Shown here in pieces: positions 34,751 through 43,725 of a stretch of DNA of 64,000 bases. Each line of letters starts with the position of its first letter. The stretch's first letter is position 1. Source of the stretch: Alphaproteobacteria bacterium (lineage in GTDB: Bacteria > Pseudomonadota > Alphaproteobacteria > Rhizobiales > Devosiaceae); assembly GCA_018828145.1 (NCBI GenBank), contig JAHJWO010000024.1, positions 1 to 64,000 on the forward strand, given 5' to 3'. A program made the translations under genes and the position numbers. Under the pieces are notes generated by a model. It saw only the letters and a program-made list of their open reading frames with translations. It had not been told where the DNA came from and made no database searches.

Positions 34751-35289
34751 TGGGCGTGTGGCTGGCCTTTCTGCGCGGCATCAATCTGGGCAAGCGGCAG
34801 ATGAAGATGGCCGAGCTCAGGGCCTGCCTCGAAGCCGATGGCTTTGCCGAGGTCAAGACGGTGCTGGCCAGCGGCAATGTGCGGTTTTCTGCCGAGGGTA
34901 GCGCCGCGGCGCTCAAGGCGCGGCTGGAAAAGCTCATGGCCGACCGCTTCGGCTTTGCGGTGGGCGTGGTGCTGCGCTCGGAAGACGAGATCAAGGCCAT
35001 GCTGGCAGGGCACCCCTTTGCCAGCCTCGATCCCAAGGCCGATGTCACAAGGCATGTGCTGATGTTCGAGCAGGCGCTGCCGGCCGGCCTGCAGGTCGAG
35101 GACCGGCCCGGCCATACCGAAATCCTGCGCATCGACCCGCGCGACATCTATATCGCCGGTTACCGCCAGCCCAATGGCCGCTATACCGAGGGCGTCGAGG
35201 ATGTGCTCAAGCCGCTCTATGCGCGGCTGGACAAGCCCGTGCTCGACACGATGCGCAACTGGAACACCATAGAGAAGGTTCTCACGTGA
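34750..35289 (+). CDS. DUF1697 protein
   Basis: A 179-aa member of DUF1697: WLAFLRGINLGKRQMKMAEL, VKTVLASGNVRFSAEG, DIYIAGYRQPNGR and the end DTMRNWNTIEKVL are the conserved blocks. Function unknown. Coupled to its neighbours by TGATG upstream and a GTGA overlap with the ribokinase gene downstream. Confidence 0.88.
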   Translation: MGVWLAFLRGINLGKRQMKMAELRACLEADGFAEVKTVLASGNVRFSAEGSAAALKARLEKLMADRFGFAVGVVLRSEDEIKAMLAGHPFASLDPKADVTRHVLMFEQALPAGLQVEDRPGHTEILRIDPRDIYIAGYRQPNGRYTEGVEDVLKPLYARLDKPVLDTMRNWNTIEKVLT

Positions 35290-36179
35290 TCACCGTCTTC
35301 GGCTCGACCAATCTCGACCAGATCGGCACTGTCAGTCGCCTGCCCAAGCCGGGCGAGACGGTGGCGGGGGGCACGTTCTCCATGGCCGCCGGCGGCAAGG
35401 GCGCCAACCAGGCGCTGGCCGCGCGCCGCGCCGGCGCGCAGGTCCGGCATGTCTCGGCCGTGGGCAACGACGCCTTTGCCGACCTGGCCCTGGCCCTGCT
35501 CAAGGCCGATGGGGTGGACCTCTCGGCGCTCAAGGTCGTCGATGGCGCGACCGGCATTGCCATGATCTTCGTCGACGCCCAGGGGGAAAATGTCATCGCC
35601 ATCCTGCCCGGGGCCAATGGCAAGGTGACGGCCGCCGATGCGCAAGCAACGCTGGCCGGGCTCACCGAAGGCGATACGCTGCTGGTGCAGCAGGAAGTGC
35701 CGCAGGCGGCCACCCGCCGGGCGCTGGAAATCGCCCGCGAAAAGGGTGCGCGCAGCATCCTGAACACGGCCCCCTTCCTGCCCGACACCGCAAAGCTGGC
35801 GCCGCTGGCCGATATCGTGGTCGCCAATGAGACCGAGTTTTCCCTGCTCAGCGGCCGCCCCATCGACCAGCTCGACGCGGCCATGCAGGACTGGGTCAAC
35901 CGCACCGGCCGCTCCGTGGTGGTCACGCTCGGCGCCGAGGGCGCCCGCGCCCGCACGCCCGATGGCCCCATCGCCGTGCCGGCAATCAAGGTCAGACCGG
36001 TCGACACGGTCGGGGCCGGCGACACCTTTTGCGGCTATCTCGCCGCCGGGCTCGACGCCGGCTATGGTCTGGAAGCGGCGCTCCGCCGCGCCGCCGCCGC
36101 GGGAAGCCTTGCCTGCCTCAAGCCGGGCGCCCAGCCGGCCATTCCCATGGCCGCCGAGGTGGACGCGGCGCTCAACTAG
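35286..36179 (+). CDS. rbsK: Ribokinase (PfkB family)
   Basis: A 297-aa sugar kinase. N-terminal substrate-side motif ITVFGSTNLDQIG and the GG-containing AAGGKGANQALAARRAGA. The catalytic signature DTVGAGDTFCGYLAAGL holds the Asp base and anion hole. NTAPF and ANETEFSLLSG match ribokinases. It begins at GTG 35286, overlapping the DUF1697 stop. No ribose transporter is nearby, so the exact sugar is uncertain. Its 3' end overlaps the convergent LysR gene by 8 bp. Confidence 0.88.
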   Translation: MITVFGSTNLDQIGTVSRLPKPGETVAGGTFSMAAGGKGANQALAARRAGAQVRHVSAVGNDAFADLALALLKADGVDLSALKVVDGATGIAMIFVDAQGENVIAILPGANGKVTAADAQATLAGLTEGDTLLVQQEVPQAATRRALEIAREKGARSILNTAPFLPDTAKLAPLADIVVANETEFSLLSGRPIDQLDAAMQDWVNRTGRSVVVTLGAEGARARTPDGPIAVPAIKVRPVDTVGAGDTFCGYLAAGLDAGYGLEAALRRAAAAGSLACLKPGAQPAIPMAAEVDAALN

Positions 36180-37059
36180 CGTCGCGAAACTCCTCCACCA
36201 GGGCAGCGATGAAGGCGGTTACCCGGCGTGGCACGAGATCGCGCGAGGGGTGGAGCGTATGGATGGGCATGGTGGGCAGGCGCCAGCCCTGCAAGATCGG
36301 CACCAGACGCCCGGCCTCGATATCGTCCTGCACCAGGTCGAGCGGCAGATAGACCACCCCAGCGCCATCGATGGCCAGCATGCGCTGCGCCTCGTCGCTG
36401 TCGATCTCGACGCCGCCCATGACCTCCACAGTCACTGCCGTGCTGCCTGCATCGAGGAAGCTCCAGCGATTGCGCGGCACGAGGTTGAGATTGAGGATGC
36501 AGCGACAGCGCGTCAGATCGGTCGGGTGCTGTGGCGCACCGTGCCGCGCGATGAAGGCCGGCGCGGCGCAGCAGACAAAGCCATAGGTGCCGAGGCGCCG
36601 CGCGACGAGACTGGAACTGGGTAAGTCCCCCACGCGCACCGCAAGGTCATAGCCCTCGGCCACGAGATCCACCCGGCGATTGGCGAGGCTCATCTCGAAG
36701 ACGATTGCAGGATGAGCCTCGGTGAACTGCGCGATGATTGCGGGCAGCCGGCGTATGCCAAGCGTCGTCGGGGCGCTGACGCGCAGGCGCCCGGTGAGCG
36801 TCCCCGCCGCCGAAATCTCGTCCAGCGCGGCGGTCGCCTCGATCACCGCTTCGGCACGAGCCAAGAAGGCCTGCCCCGTCTCGGTCAGCCGCTGGTTGCG
36901 CGTGGTGCGCTCGATCAGCTTGGCGCCGTAGCGCTGTTCCAGCGCCTGAATGCGCCGACCCACCATGGCCGGCGACAGGTTGAGCTGACGCCCCGCCTTG
37001 GCGAAACTGCCTATGCGGGCCGCGGCAATGAAGGTCCTGAGTTCTTCCAATTCAGCCAT
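36172..37059 (-). CDS. LysR-family transcriptional regulator
   Basis: A 295-aa regulator. The winged HTH is at the N-terminus (LRTFIAAARIGSFAKAGRQL, LSPAMVGRRIQALEQRYG, KLIERTTRNQRLTETG). The effector domain contains GRLRVSAPTTLGIRRLPAII and is of the CrgA/DhcR-like group. ATG 37059 is the natural start. It is divergent from an NADPH-dependent oxidoreductase gene with 105 bp between starts, containing TGCAAT half-sites, so that gene is its likely target. Confidence 0.9.
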   Translation of the reverse strand: MAELEELRTFIAAARIGSFAKAGRQLNLSPAMVGRRIQALEQRYGAKLIERTTRNQRLTETGQAFLARAEAVIEATAALDEISAAGTLTGRLRVSAPTTLGIRRLPAIIAQFTEAHPAIVFEMSLANRRVDLVAEGYDLAVRVGDLPSSSLVARRLGTYGFVCCAAPAFIARHGAPQHPTDLTRCRCILNLNLVPRNRWSFLDAGSTAVTVEVMGGVEIDSDEAQRMLAIDGAGVVYLPLDLVQDDIEAGRLVPILQGWRLPTMPIHTLHPSRDLVPRRVTAFIAALVEEFRDAS

Positions 37060-37072
37060 TCGATAACAATAC

Positions 37073-37115
37073 GCAATTCTGATTGCACCATCCATGCAAT
37101 TTTCTTTGCAATTGA
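37073..37115. promoter_or_regulatory. Candidate LysR binding region
   Basis: Overlapping symmetric sites: GCAAT-TCTG-ATTGC at 37073-37086 and ATTGCA-N7-TGCAAT at 37082-37100, followed by another TTGCAATT at 37107-37114. ATTGCA-N7-TGCAAT has the spacing of a LysR T-N11-A box. Position between the divergent LysR and oxidoreductase genes supports the call. Confidence 0.55.
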
Positions 37116-37164
37116 GGTGGTCCATCTTTGGGTCATCGAACTTAAACCCCACGGGAGACGTCAC

Positions 37165-37794
37165 ATGACCACCATCGCAATCATCGGCCTGGGCAATATG
37201 GGCAAGGGGCTAGCCAAGCGTCTTGCCGGCAAGACCGACCTCATCCTGGCGTCGCGCGATCATGCTGCCGCCACTGCTTTCGCCGCCACCCTGCCTGCGG
37301 GCGTAGTGGTCCTCGACCAGGCCTCTGCCATTGCCGGAGCCGACATTGTCGTGCTGGCGCTGCCCTTCGAGGCCGCGCTGGAAGCCGCGGGCAATCCTGC
37401 ACTCAAGAGCAAGATCGTCGTCGACATCTCCAACCCGGTAAAGGCCGATTTCTCGGGCCTGGCCATCGGCCACACCACGTCGGCCGCCGAACAGCTGCAG
37501 GCCGCAGCTCCCGATGCCAAGGTGGTCAAGGCGTTCAACACCATCTTTGCCGGTCTCTTTGACCTCCCGGCCGCCCAGACCGTCGCCGTTCCGGCTTTCA
37601 TCGCCGGCAATGACGAGGCTGCCGTTGCCGCAGTTGTCGAGCTGGCAGGACTGGCCGGCTTTGCCGTCGAGAAGACCGGCGGCATCGATGCGGCCCGCCT
37701 GCTGGAGCCGCTGGGCATGCTCAATATCCGCTTCGGCTATGGCCTCGGCCAGGGCACGGGGATTGCCCCCAACTGGATCAAGCTGGCGGCGTAA
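37165..37794 (+). CDS. NADPH-dependent oxidoreductase, F420 reductase-like
   Basis: A 209-aa Rossmann protein. Dinucleotide motif IAIIGLGNMGKGLAKRLAG at the N-terminus, ADIVVLALPFEAALEAAG, VVDISNPVKADFSG, KVVKAFNTIFAGLFDLP and ends GIAPNWIKLAA. This is the NADPH:F420-reductase-like / NAD(P)-binding group often induced under a LysR regulator. GGGAGA lies upstream of the ATG. A strong terminator follows at 37816-37847. Confidence 0.85.
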   Translation: MTTIAIIGLGNMGKGLAKRLAGKTDLILASRDHAAATAFAATLPAGVVVLDQASAIAGADIVVLALPFEAALEAAGNPALKSKIVVDISNPVKADFSGLAIGHTTSAAEQLQAAAPDAKVVKAFNTIFAGLFDLPAAQTVAVPAFIAGNDEAAVAAVVELAGLAGFAVEKTGGIDAARLLEPLGMLNIRFGYGLGQGTGIAPNWIKLAA

Positions 37795-37815
37795 GCTTCA
37801 CCCGCTGCAAAAATA

Positions 37816-37847
37816 GAAAGGGCAGGTCCAGCGGACCTGCCCTTTTC
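37816..37847. terminator. Bidirectional Rho-independent terminator
   Basis: Stem AAAGGGCAGGTCC / GGACCTGCCCTTT with an AGC loop and T run. It lies between the convergent oxidoreductase gene and infC and can serve both strands. Confidence 0.93.
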
Positions 37848-37867
37848 CAATTCCGTTCCGGCAGCCC

Positions 37868-38404
37868 CTATTTGGGCGCCAGGACCATGACCATCTGGCG
37901 GCCTTCCGAGCGGGGTTGGCTTTCCACCTTGGCGATGGCATCCATCTGCTCGCGGACCTTGATCAGCAGCTGCATGCCGAGTTCCTGGTGCGCCATTTCG
38001 CGGCCACGGAAGCGCATGGTCACCTTGACGCGGTCGCCCTCGTCGAGGAAGCGCTGCACGGCCTTCATCTTGGTCTCGTAGTCATGCGTGTCGATATTGG
38101 GACGCAGCTGGACTTCCTTGACCTCGATCACCTTCTGCTTCTTGCGCGCCTCGGCAGCTTTTTTCTGCGCGGCGTATTTGAAGCGGCCGAGGTCGAGCAT
38201 CTTGGCGACCGGCGGCACAGCGTTGGGAGAGATCAGGACGAGGTCGAGACCCTGTTCCTGCGCTTCGGCAAGCGCTTCACGGGTGTTGACGATCCCGCGA
38301 TTTTCGCCTTCAGCATCGATGAGTTGAACATCGGCGCTGGTGATATCTTCGTTCGAGAGCGGCCCATCTTTCTGGGGCGCGACTGGTCTCATTGGACGGC
38401 GAAT
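37868..38404 (-). CDS. infC: Translation initiation factor IF-3, probable ATT start
   Basis: A 178-aa factor that keeps ribosomal subunits apart and checks initiator tRNA. N-domain: [20 protein letters not shown]; linker rich in Lys; C-domain: [20 protein letters not shown]. The start is placed at ATT 38404, giving [14 protein letters not shown], which fits Hyphomicrobiales IF-3; AAGGA lies nine bases upstream. The first ATG (38392) would leave the Shine-Dalgarno 21 bases away. A rare start codon is the known basis of infC autoregulation in other bacteria. Confidence 0.93.
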   Translation of the reverse strand: MRRPMRPVAPQKDGPLSNEDITSADVQLIDAEGENRGIVNTREALAEAQEQGLDLVLISPNAVPPVAKMLDLGRFKYAAQKKAAEARKKQKVIEVKEVQLRPNIDTHDYETKMKAVQRFLDEGDRVKVTMRFRGREMAHQELGMQLLIKVREQMDAIAKVESQPRSEGRQMVMVLAPK

Positions 38405-38586
38405 GGCAAAGGATCCTTGTGTTATTGAGCCGGGTGGTGAAAGCGGGCATAAAATCGTGTTACGCGGACCATAAGTCAACTGCCAAACTGCCAGAAATTC
38501 CGGCCAGTTGCGCCTTTGAAACGCCACGGTCGCCAATCCCGGGCTGGCGTGGCTAACGACTCGTTTCCGCCTTTTGAGAGACTGCC

Positions 38587-39387
38587 ATGTCCATATCACC
38601 TCCAAAGACTTTCCGCATCCCTGTTGGCGAGGGCGGTGCAGCGCGCGACATTGCCGTGGCACAGCGCGCCGGCAAGGCGCCCGGGATCTTCTGGCTGGGC
38701 GGGTTTCGTTCGGACATGGCGGGCAGCAAGGCCATGGCACTGGATGCGCTGGGCGCAGAGACGGGCCTGGCCGTCACCCGCTTCGACTATTCCGGCCACG
38801 GCCTGTCGGGCGGGGACTTTGACCTGGGGACGATCAGCCGCTGGCTCGAAGAGGCCGAGGCCGTCCTCGCGCTGACGCAGGGTGCCCAGATCATCGTCGG
38901 CTCCTCGATGGGGGGCTGGCTGGCCCTGCTGCTGGCGCGCAAGCTCCTGGCCCGCGGCACGCCCGCCCATGGCATGGTGCTGATCGCGCCGGCCGCCGAC
39001 ATGACGCATGAGCTCATGCTCCCCGGCTTCACCCCGCAGGAACATGAATCGCTGCAGAATCTGGGCTTTATCGACCAGCCGAGCGAGTATTCCGAGACGC
39101 CCTATCGCATCACGCGGGCGCTGATCGAAGACGGCAAGCAGCATCTGCTGTTCGGCGGCGTCATCGAAACCGGCTGTCCGGTCACCATATTGCAGGGCGG
39201 CAGGGACGGGGACGTGCCCCAGGCCCATGCCATCAAGCTGGTGACCCACATCCTGCATGACCCGGTGACGCTGACACTGATCCCCGATGGCGACCACCGC
39301 CTGAGCCGGGACGAGGACCTGCAGCGGCTGAGAGATGCGGTAATGCGTCTGGTTGATTCTTCACCTCTCCCTCTAGGGGAGAGGTAG
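38587..39387 (+). CDS. Alpha/beta hydrolase
   Basis: A 266-aa hydrolase. Nucleophile elbow GSSMGGWLA (Ser), acid in [10 protein letters not shown] and His in [14 protein letters not shown] complete the triad. The oxyanion-side motif is [16 protein letters not shown], and [12 protein letters not shown] is typical of the ABHD10-like / carboxylesterase group. The last residues (SSPLPLGER) and the stop codon are encoded within a family-A intergenic repeat, so the C-terminus seems to have been extended or replaced by repeat insertion. Substrate unknown. Confidence 0.87.
   Translation: MSISPPKTFRIPVGEGGAARDIAVAQRAGKAPGIFWLGGFRSDMAGSKAMALDALGAETGLAVTRFDYSGHGLSGGDFDLGTISRWLEEAEAVLALTQGAQIIVGSSMGGWLALLLARKLLARGTPAHGMVLIAPAADMTHELMLPGFTPQEHESLQNLGFIDQPSEYSETPYRITRALIEDGKQHLLFGGVIETGCPVTILQGGRDGDVPQAHAIKLVTHILHDPVTLTLIPDGDHRLSRDEDLQRLRDAVMRLVDSSPLPLGER
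39361..39386. repeat. Family A repeat overlapping the hydrolase 3' end
   Basis: CACCTCTCCCTCTAGGGGAGAGGT: arms ACCTCTCCC(T) and (A)GGGGAGAGGT. It provides the last codons and the stop of the hydrolase gene. Confidence 0.7.
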
Positions 39388-39395
39388 GCTTCGCC

Positions 39396-40052
39396 CTAGC
39401 TCCGCGTCGCCAGCCTGCTCTTTTGCACCCCGTCGGCATCGAAATTGTCGGGGCTCAGCCAGCGCTCATATTCCGCACGCAGGGCCGGCCATTCGCTGTC
39501 GATCATTGAAAACCAGGCGGTATCCCGGCTCTCGCCCTTGATGATCATGTCCTGCCGGAACAGGCCCTCATACTGGAAACCGAAGCGGCGCGCCGCCGCC
39601 TTGGACGGCTCGTTGCGGTTGTTGCACTTCCATTCGAAGCGCCGATAGCCCAGATCGTCGAAGACGTGACGGGCGAAGAGATAGAGCGCCTCGGTGGCCA
39701 GGGGCGTGCGCGCCATGGGCAGGCCCCAATAGACGCCGCCGATTTCGATCGAGCCATGCGCGGGCCGGATGCGCATCCAGCCCTGCTGCCCCACCGCCTT
39801 GCCGCTCGCCTGGTCGACCACGGCGACATAGCGGTCTTCGCCCCAGGTGGTGGCGGCAATGCGCGCCTCGACCTCGGCAAGCGTTTCGGGCGCCGTGCTG
39901 AACAGCCAGCGATAGCGCTCGGCGCCACCGGGCATGGTCGATATCTCGAAGATGTCCCTTGCATGCTTGCCGTCCAACGGTTCGAGCCGCACGAAGCGAC
40001 CCTCCAGAACGATGCGCTCGGGGGCGGATTTGGCAGGCTTTGGTGCGCTCAT
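39396..40052 (-). CDS. GNAT-family N-acetyltransferase (RimJ/RimL type)
   Basis: A 218-aa acetyltransferase. RFVRLEPLDGKHARDIFEIS opens the fold; GGVYWGLPMARTPLATEALY is the acetyl-CoA loop region, and FDDLGYRRFEWKCNNRNEPS then AARRFGFQYEGLFRQDMI are typical of RimL-like proteins acting on protein or small-molecule amines. Its start overlaps the stop of the upstream SDR-like gene by four bases (ATGA), so it is the last gene of the queG-SDR-GNAT operon. Confidence 0.87.
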   Translation of the reverse strand: MSAPKPAKSAPERIVLEGRFVRLEPLDGKHARDIFEISTMPGGAERYRWLFSTAPETLAEVEARIAATTWGEDRYVAVVDQASGKAVGQQGWMRIRPAHGSIEIGGVYWGLPMARTPLATEALYLFARHVFDDLGYRRFEWKCNNRNEPSKAAARRFGFQYEGLFRQDMIIKGESRDTAWFSMIDSEWPALRAEYERWLSPDNFDADGVQKSRLATRS

Positions 40053-40918
40053 TGTCTCGTCTCGAAAGTCTGGGCCAGCCCTTCCCGATAGGTGGGGTAG
40101 AGCAGTTCGATCCCCAGTGCCTCTTTGATGGCGGCATTGGAGACGCGTTTGTTGTCGGTATAGAAACTGCGCTGCATCGGCGTCATCTCCGCCGTTTCGA
40201 AGGCGATTTCCGGCGGCGGCTCTACGCCCATCATGCCGGCGGCATGGACGATCACCTCCTGGGGTGGCGCCGGCTCGTCGTCGGCCAGGTTGAAGGTGCC
40301 GTCGAGACGCGCTTCGGCAGCCAGCGCGGTGACGCGTGCGATATCGTCGACATGGATACGGTTGAACACCTGGCCTGGCTTGACCACCCGCCGCGACGTG
40401 CCGTCGGCCAGCTTGTCGAAGGTCGAGCGGCCGGGACCATAGATGCCGGCCAGCCGCAGGATGGTCAGCCTGACCCCGCGCCCGGCGGCATAATCGCGCC
40501 AGGCCTGCTCGGCCACGACGCGCCGGTCGCTGCGGGCATTGCGCGGCACGAGGGGCGCCGATTCATCGATCCAGGCGCCGCCGAAATCTCCATAGACCCC
40601 GATGGTGGAATAGTAGCAAAGCCATTCAAGGTTCTCCGCTGCGTCGAGGTCGGCCCGGTGGTGCAGCAGTGCCGGATCCCCGTCCTCGCCGGGGGCGATG
40701 GAGAAGATCACATGGCTTGATTTCCGCAGGTCGGGCGACAGGGTCGGGCCGGGCGCCGTACCGTCAAAGACATGGGCAGAAAGGCCCCTGGCGCGCATCA
40801 GCTGTGCCTTTTCGGCGCTGCGCACGGTCCCGCCGATATCGGCATAATGGCCCGATGCGCGCATTGCCATCGCGGCAGCGGTGGATGAGAAACCCAGGCC
40901 GAAAAAGAAGGCGTTCAT
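40049..40918 (-). CDS. NAD-dependent epimerase/dehydratase-like protein (YeeZ type)
   Basis: A 289-aa extended-SDR-like protein. The N-terminus MNAFFFGLGFSSTAAAMAMR has a loose Gly-rich dinucleotide motif; YYSTIGVYGDFGGAWIDES carries the Ser/Tyr region and LRLAGIYGPGRSTFDKL is the conserved IYGPGR segment. FNRIHVDDIARV follows. Start 40918 overlaps the queG stop by four bases (ATGA). Substrate unknown; E. coli YeeZ is the closest named type. Confidence 0.83.
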   Translation of the reverse strand: MNAFFFGLGFSSTAAAMAMRASGHYADIGGTVRSAEKAQLMRARGLSAHVFDGTAPGPTLSPDLRKSSHVIFSIAPGEDGDPALLHHRADLDAAENLEWLCYYSTIGVYGDFGGAWIDESAPLVPRNARSDRRVVAEQAWRDYAAGRGVRLTILRLAGIYGPGRSTFDKLADGTSRRVVKPGQVFNRIHVDDIARVTALAAEARLDGTFNLADDEPAPPQEVIVHAAGMMGVEPPPEIAFETAEMTPMQRSFYTDNKRVSNAAIKEALGIELLYPTYREGLAQTFETRQ

Positions 40919-42054
40919 GCGATATCCCCGGTCCATTCACCCATGACCGAGCTATCGCTTTCCCGGGCGCGATAGGCAAGGCTGAGTTCAGCCGCCCGCG
41001 CCGGCGCCAGCCGCCGCAAGGCCCAGACCGCTGCGCCGCGCACCAGGGCATCCTCGGCATCGAGCCTTGCCTCAACCAGCGGGATCAGCGTCGCATTGTC
41101 CGAGTTGCCGATGGCGATCAGCACGTTGCGCAGGAAGCGGGCAAGCCCGATCCGCTTGATCGGCGAGCCGGCAAACAGCGCCCGGAAGCGCGCGTCATCG
41201 AGCTGCACCAGCTCGGCCAAAGCCGGCCGCTCCAGCTCGGGCCGGGCCCGCAGCCGCGCCTCGCGGCTGATCGAGGCGAACTTGTTCCATGGGCAGACGG
41301 CGAGGCAATCGTCGCAGCCATAGATGCGATTGCCCATCGGCGCCCGAAACTCCACTGGAATGGGACCCTTGTGCTCGACCGTGAGGTAGGCCAGGCACCG
41401 CCTGGCATCGAGCTGGAAGGGGGCGGGAAAGGCATTGGTGGGGCAGATATCGAGGCATCTGGTACAGGAGCCGCAGCTTTCCGCATGCGGCGCGTCCGCG
41501 GGCAGGTCGGCAGAGGTCAGGATGGCGCCCAGGAACAGCCAGGAGCCGAATTCCCGGCTGACCAGCACAGTATGCTTGCCCTGCCAGCCCAGCCCCGCCG
41601 CCTCGGCCAGGGGCTTTTCCATCAGCGGCGCGGTATCAACGAAAACCTTGACCTCGGCCGCGGTTCTTCGCGCCAGCAGGCCGGCGATTTCCTTGAGCTT
41701 GCCCTTGATGATCTCGTGATAGTCGCGGTTGCGCGCATAGACCGAGATCGAGCCGAGCGATTTCTCGCCCAGAATGGCCAGCGGATCGGTTTCGGGGCCG
41801 TAGTTGATGCCCAGCAGGATCACCGATTTCGCCTCGGGCCACATGCCATTGGGGCTGGCGCGCCGCTCGGCGGTCTCGGCCATCCAGTCCATGTCGCCAT
41901 GCCAGCCGGCAGCCAGAGCCGCGTCGAGCTTGGCCGGAAGGTCCGGCCGCGCATCGGCCGCGGCAATGCCGAAACTGTCAAAGCCGAGCGCCGTGGCCCG
42001 GGCGCGCAGCTCGGCGACAAGGGTTTGGGCTGGCAATGTCGGTACTGCGTTCAA
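40915..42054 (-). CDS. queG: Epoxyqueuosine reductase
   Basis: A 379-aa iron-sulfur, cobalamin-dependent enzyme for the last step of queuosine synthesis in tRNA. Two 4Fe-4S motifs: CGSCTRCLDICP and CDDCLAVCPWNKF. The substrate and cobalamin region includes FVDTAPLMEKPLAEAAGLGW with the conserved catalytic Asp, and GKHTVLVSREFGSWLFLG. C-terminal HEAT-like repeats end the protein. The first codon is TTG (42054) with GAGGG just upstream; no ATG is available nearby upstream. First gene of a three-gene operon with ATGA overlaps. Confidence 0.95.
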   Translation of the reverse strand: MNAVPTLPAQTLVAELRARATALGFDSFGIAAADARPDLPAKLDAALAAGWHGDMDWMAETAERRASPNGMWPEAKSVILLGINYGPETDPLAILGEKSLGSISVYARNRDYHEIIKGKLKEIAGLLARRTAAEVKVFVDTAPLMEKPLAEAAGLGWQGKHTVLVSREFGSWLFLGAILTSADLPADAPHAESCGSCTRCLDICPTNAFPAPFQLDARRCLAYLTVEHKGPIPVEFRAPMGNRIYGCDDCLAVCPWNKFASISREARLRARPELERPALAELVQLDDARFRALFAGSPIKRIGLARFLRNVLIAIGNSDNATLIPLVEARLDAEDALVRGAAVWALRRLAPARAAELSLAYRARESDSSVMGEWTGDIA

Positions 42055-42084
42055 TGAGCCCTCATTACCCCGCCAAGCGGCAGC

Positions 42085-42762
42085 TCAGAAATCCAGATCC
42101 GCATAGCCCTTTTGCGGTGGCATGCCGACGACGCGGTCGTTGAGCAGGGTGCGGAAGGCCGGGCGCGACTTGATGCGGGAATACCAGTCGCGCGTTTCCC
42201 CGGCCTTGCCCCAGTCGATATCGCCCAGATAGTCGAGCACGGACAGATGCGCCGCCAGGGCGAAATCGGCCAGGGTCAATGCATCGCCGCCGAGCCAGGA
42301 GCGGGTGGCGAACAGCCAGTTGAAATAGAGCATGTGCTCGTTGAGGTTGGCCTTGGCCACGCGCAGCACGGCCGGATCGGGCGTGGCGCCGCGCTGGTCG
42401 CGCTTGACGATCTTTTCCTCGAGCACATAGCGGGTCACCTCGTCATTGAGCTTGACGATGACCCATTCGAGCAGGCGCCACATTTCGGCGCGCTGGCCCG
42501 GCTCTGCCGGTATGAGGCCGGCCACGGCGCTGGGCGTATAGAGGTCCTCCACCGTATGGATGGTGGCGAGGATCCCCACGATGGGCTGGTCGCTTTCGCC
42601 GATCAGGATGGGCAGGGTAGCGGCGGGATTGATCTCGAGCAGTTGCGCATCGCGCAGCCAGGGCTTGATCTCCTCCATGTCCAGCGGCACGCCATATTCG
42701 GCGCACATCAGGCGGATAAGGCGCGAGGACGGGTCGAGTGGATGATGGATCAGGCTCGGCAT
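42085..42762 (-). CDS. Glutathione S-transferase family protein
   Basis: A 225-aa thioredoxin-fold plus all-helical protein. LIHHPLDPSSRLIRLMCAEY has the active-site region with Ser; EINPAATLPILIGES is the cis-Pro region and LATIHTVEDLY follows. The C-terminal helix motif is LTLADFALAAHLSVLDYLGD with the N-capping Asp. The stop lies about 30 bp upstream of queG. Cytoplasmic; substrate unknown. Confidence 0.9.
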   Translation of the reverse strand: MPSLIHHPLDPSSRLIRLMCAEYGVPLDMEEIKPWLRDAQLLEINPAATLPILIGESDQPIVGILATIHTVEDLYTPSAVAGLIPAEPGQRAEMWRLLEWVIVKLNDEVTRYVLEEKIVKRDQRGATPDPAVLRVAKANLNEHMLYFNWLFATRSWLGGDALTLADFALAAHLSVLDYLGDIDWGKAGETRDWYSRIKSRPAFRTLLNDRVVGMPPQKGYADLDF

Positions 42763-42876
42763 TTTTGACGCTCGTCTCTTTTTGAGGGCGCTGCGGGGCT
42801 GTCGCTTGGCGCTTGCTGCGAACCGCGCTAGAGCTTGCCGACACCATAGGCCCGCTGGACTGAATTAGGGGATCAA

Positions 42877-43689
42877 ATGAACGCCGATCAAGGTCTTTTT
42901 GTGCCGCTGATCCTTGGAATTCTCGAAGGGCTTACCGAATTCCTACCCGTCAGTTCCACCGGACATCTGCTGCTGGCCGGCCATTTCTTCGGCCTCACCC
43001 AGCCGCCCACCTTTATCGTGCTGATCCAGCTGGGGGCGATCCTGGCGATCGTCACCGTCTATTTCGCCAAACTGGGCCTGCTGATCCGCGATGCGCTGCT
43101 CGGCAAGGCGCATGCCTGGAAGTTCGCTCTGGCCGTGGTGCTGGCCTGCCTGCCCGCCGTGGTGGCGGGCGTGCTGCTGCGCGATTTCATCCAGGGCGAC
43201 CTCTGGGAATCGGCGGTGCTGATCTGCTGGACGCTGCTGATCGGCGGCATCATCCTGCTGATCATCGACCGGCTGCCGCTGCAGCCGAAATATGACGATA
43301 TCTACCAGTTTCCCTGGCATCTGGCGCTGATCATCGGCCTGTTCCAGATGCTGAGCCTGGTGCCCGGCGTGTCGCGCTCGGGCTCGACCGTGGTGGCCGG
43401 CATGCTGTTCGGCGCTTCCAAGCGCGCTGCAGCGGAGTTCACCTTCTTCATCGCCCTGCCGATCATGGTCGGCGCCTTTGGCTATGACCTCTACAAGAGC
43501 CGCGAGCTGATCGACACGTCCATTGCGCTCAATGTGGCGATCGGCTTTGCCGCTGCTTTCGTGGTCGGTGCCCTCGTGGTGCGCTACCTGCTCGGCTTTG
43601 TCAGCAGATACGGCTTCGCCCCCTTCGCCTGGTGGCGGATCGTGGTGGGCGCGGCGGGGCTGATCGCTATCTACGCCCTGGGGCGCTAG
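42877..43689 (+). CDS. uppP: Undecaprenyl-diphosphatase (BacA type)
   Basis: A 270-aa integral membrane phosphatase that recycles the cell-wall lipid carrier. Catalytic motif 1: GILEGLTEFLPVSSTGHLLL with the essential Glu residues; motif 2: PGVSRSGSTVVAGMLFG with Ser/Arg. About eight membrane segments. Length is standard. Divergent from the GST gene. Confidence 0.97.
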   Translation: MNADQGLFVPLILGILEGLTEFLPVSSTGHLLLAGHFFGLTQPPTFIVLIQLGAILAIVTVYFAKLGLLIRDALLGKAHAWKFALAVVLACLPAVVAGVLLRDFIQGDLWESAVLICWTLLIGGIILLIIDRLPLQPKYDDIYQFPWHLALIIGLFQMLSLVPGVSRSGSTVVAGMLFGASKRAAAEFTFFIALPIMVGAFGYDLYKSRELIDTSIALNVAIGFAAAFVVGALVVRYLLGFVSRYGFAPFAWWRIVVGAAGLIAIYALGR

Positions 43690-43692
43690 GCG

Positions 43693-43722
43693 ATGGCCTC
43701 TCCCCCCGGGGGAGAGGCAGAC
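43693..43722. repeat. Family A repeat after uppP
   Basis: GCCTCTCCCCCCGGGGGAGAGGC, a near-perfect palindrome between the convergent uppP and lolA genes. It could also act as a transcription-ending hairpin. Confidence 0.65.
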
Positions 43723-43725
43723 GCC

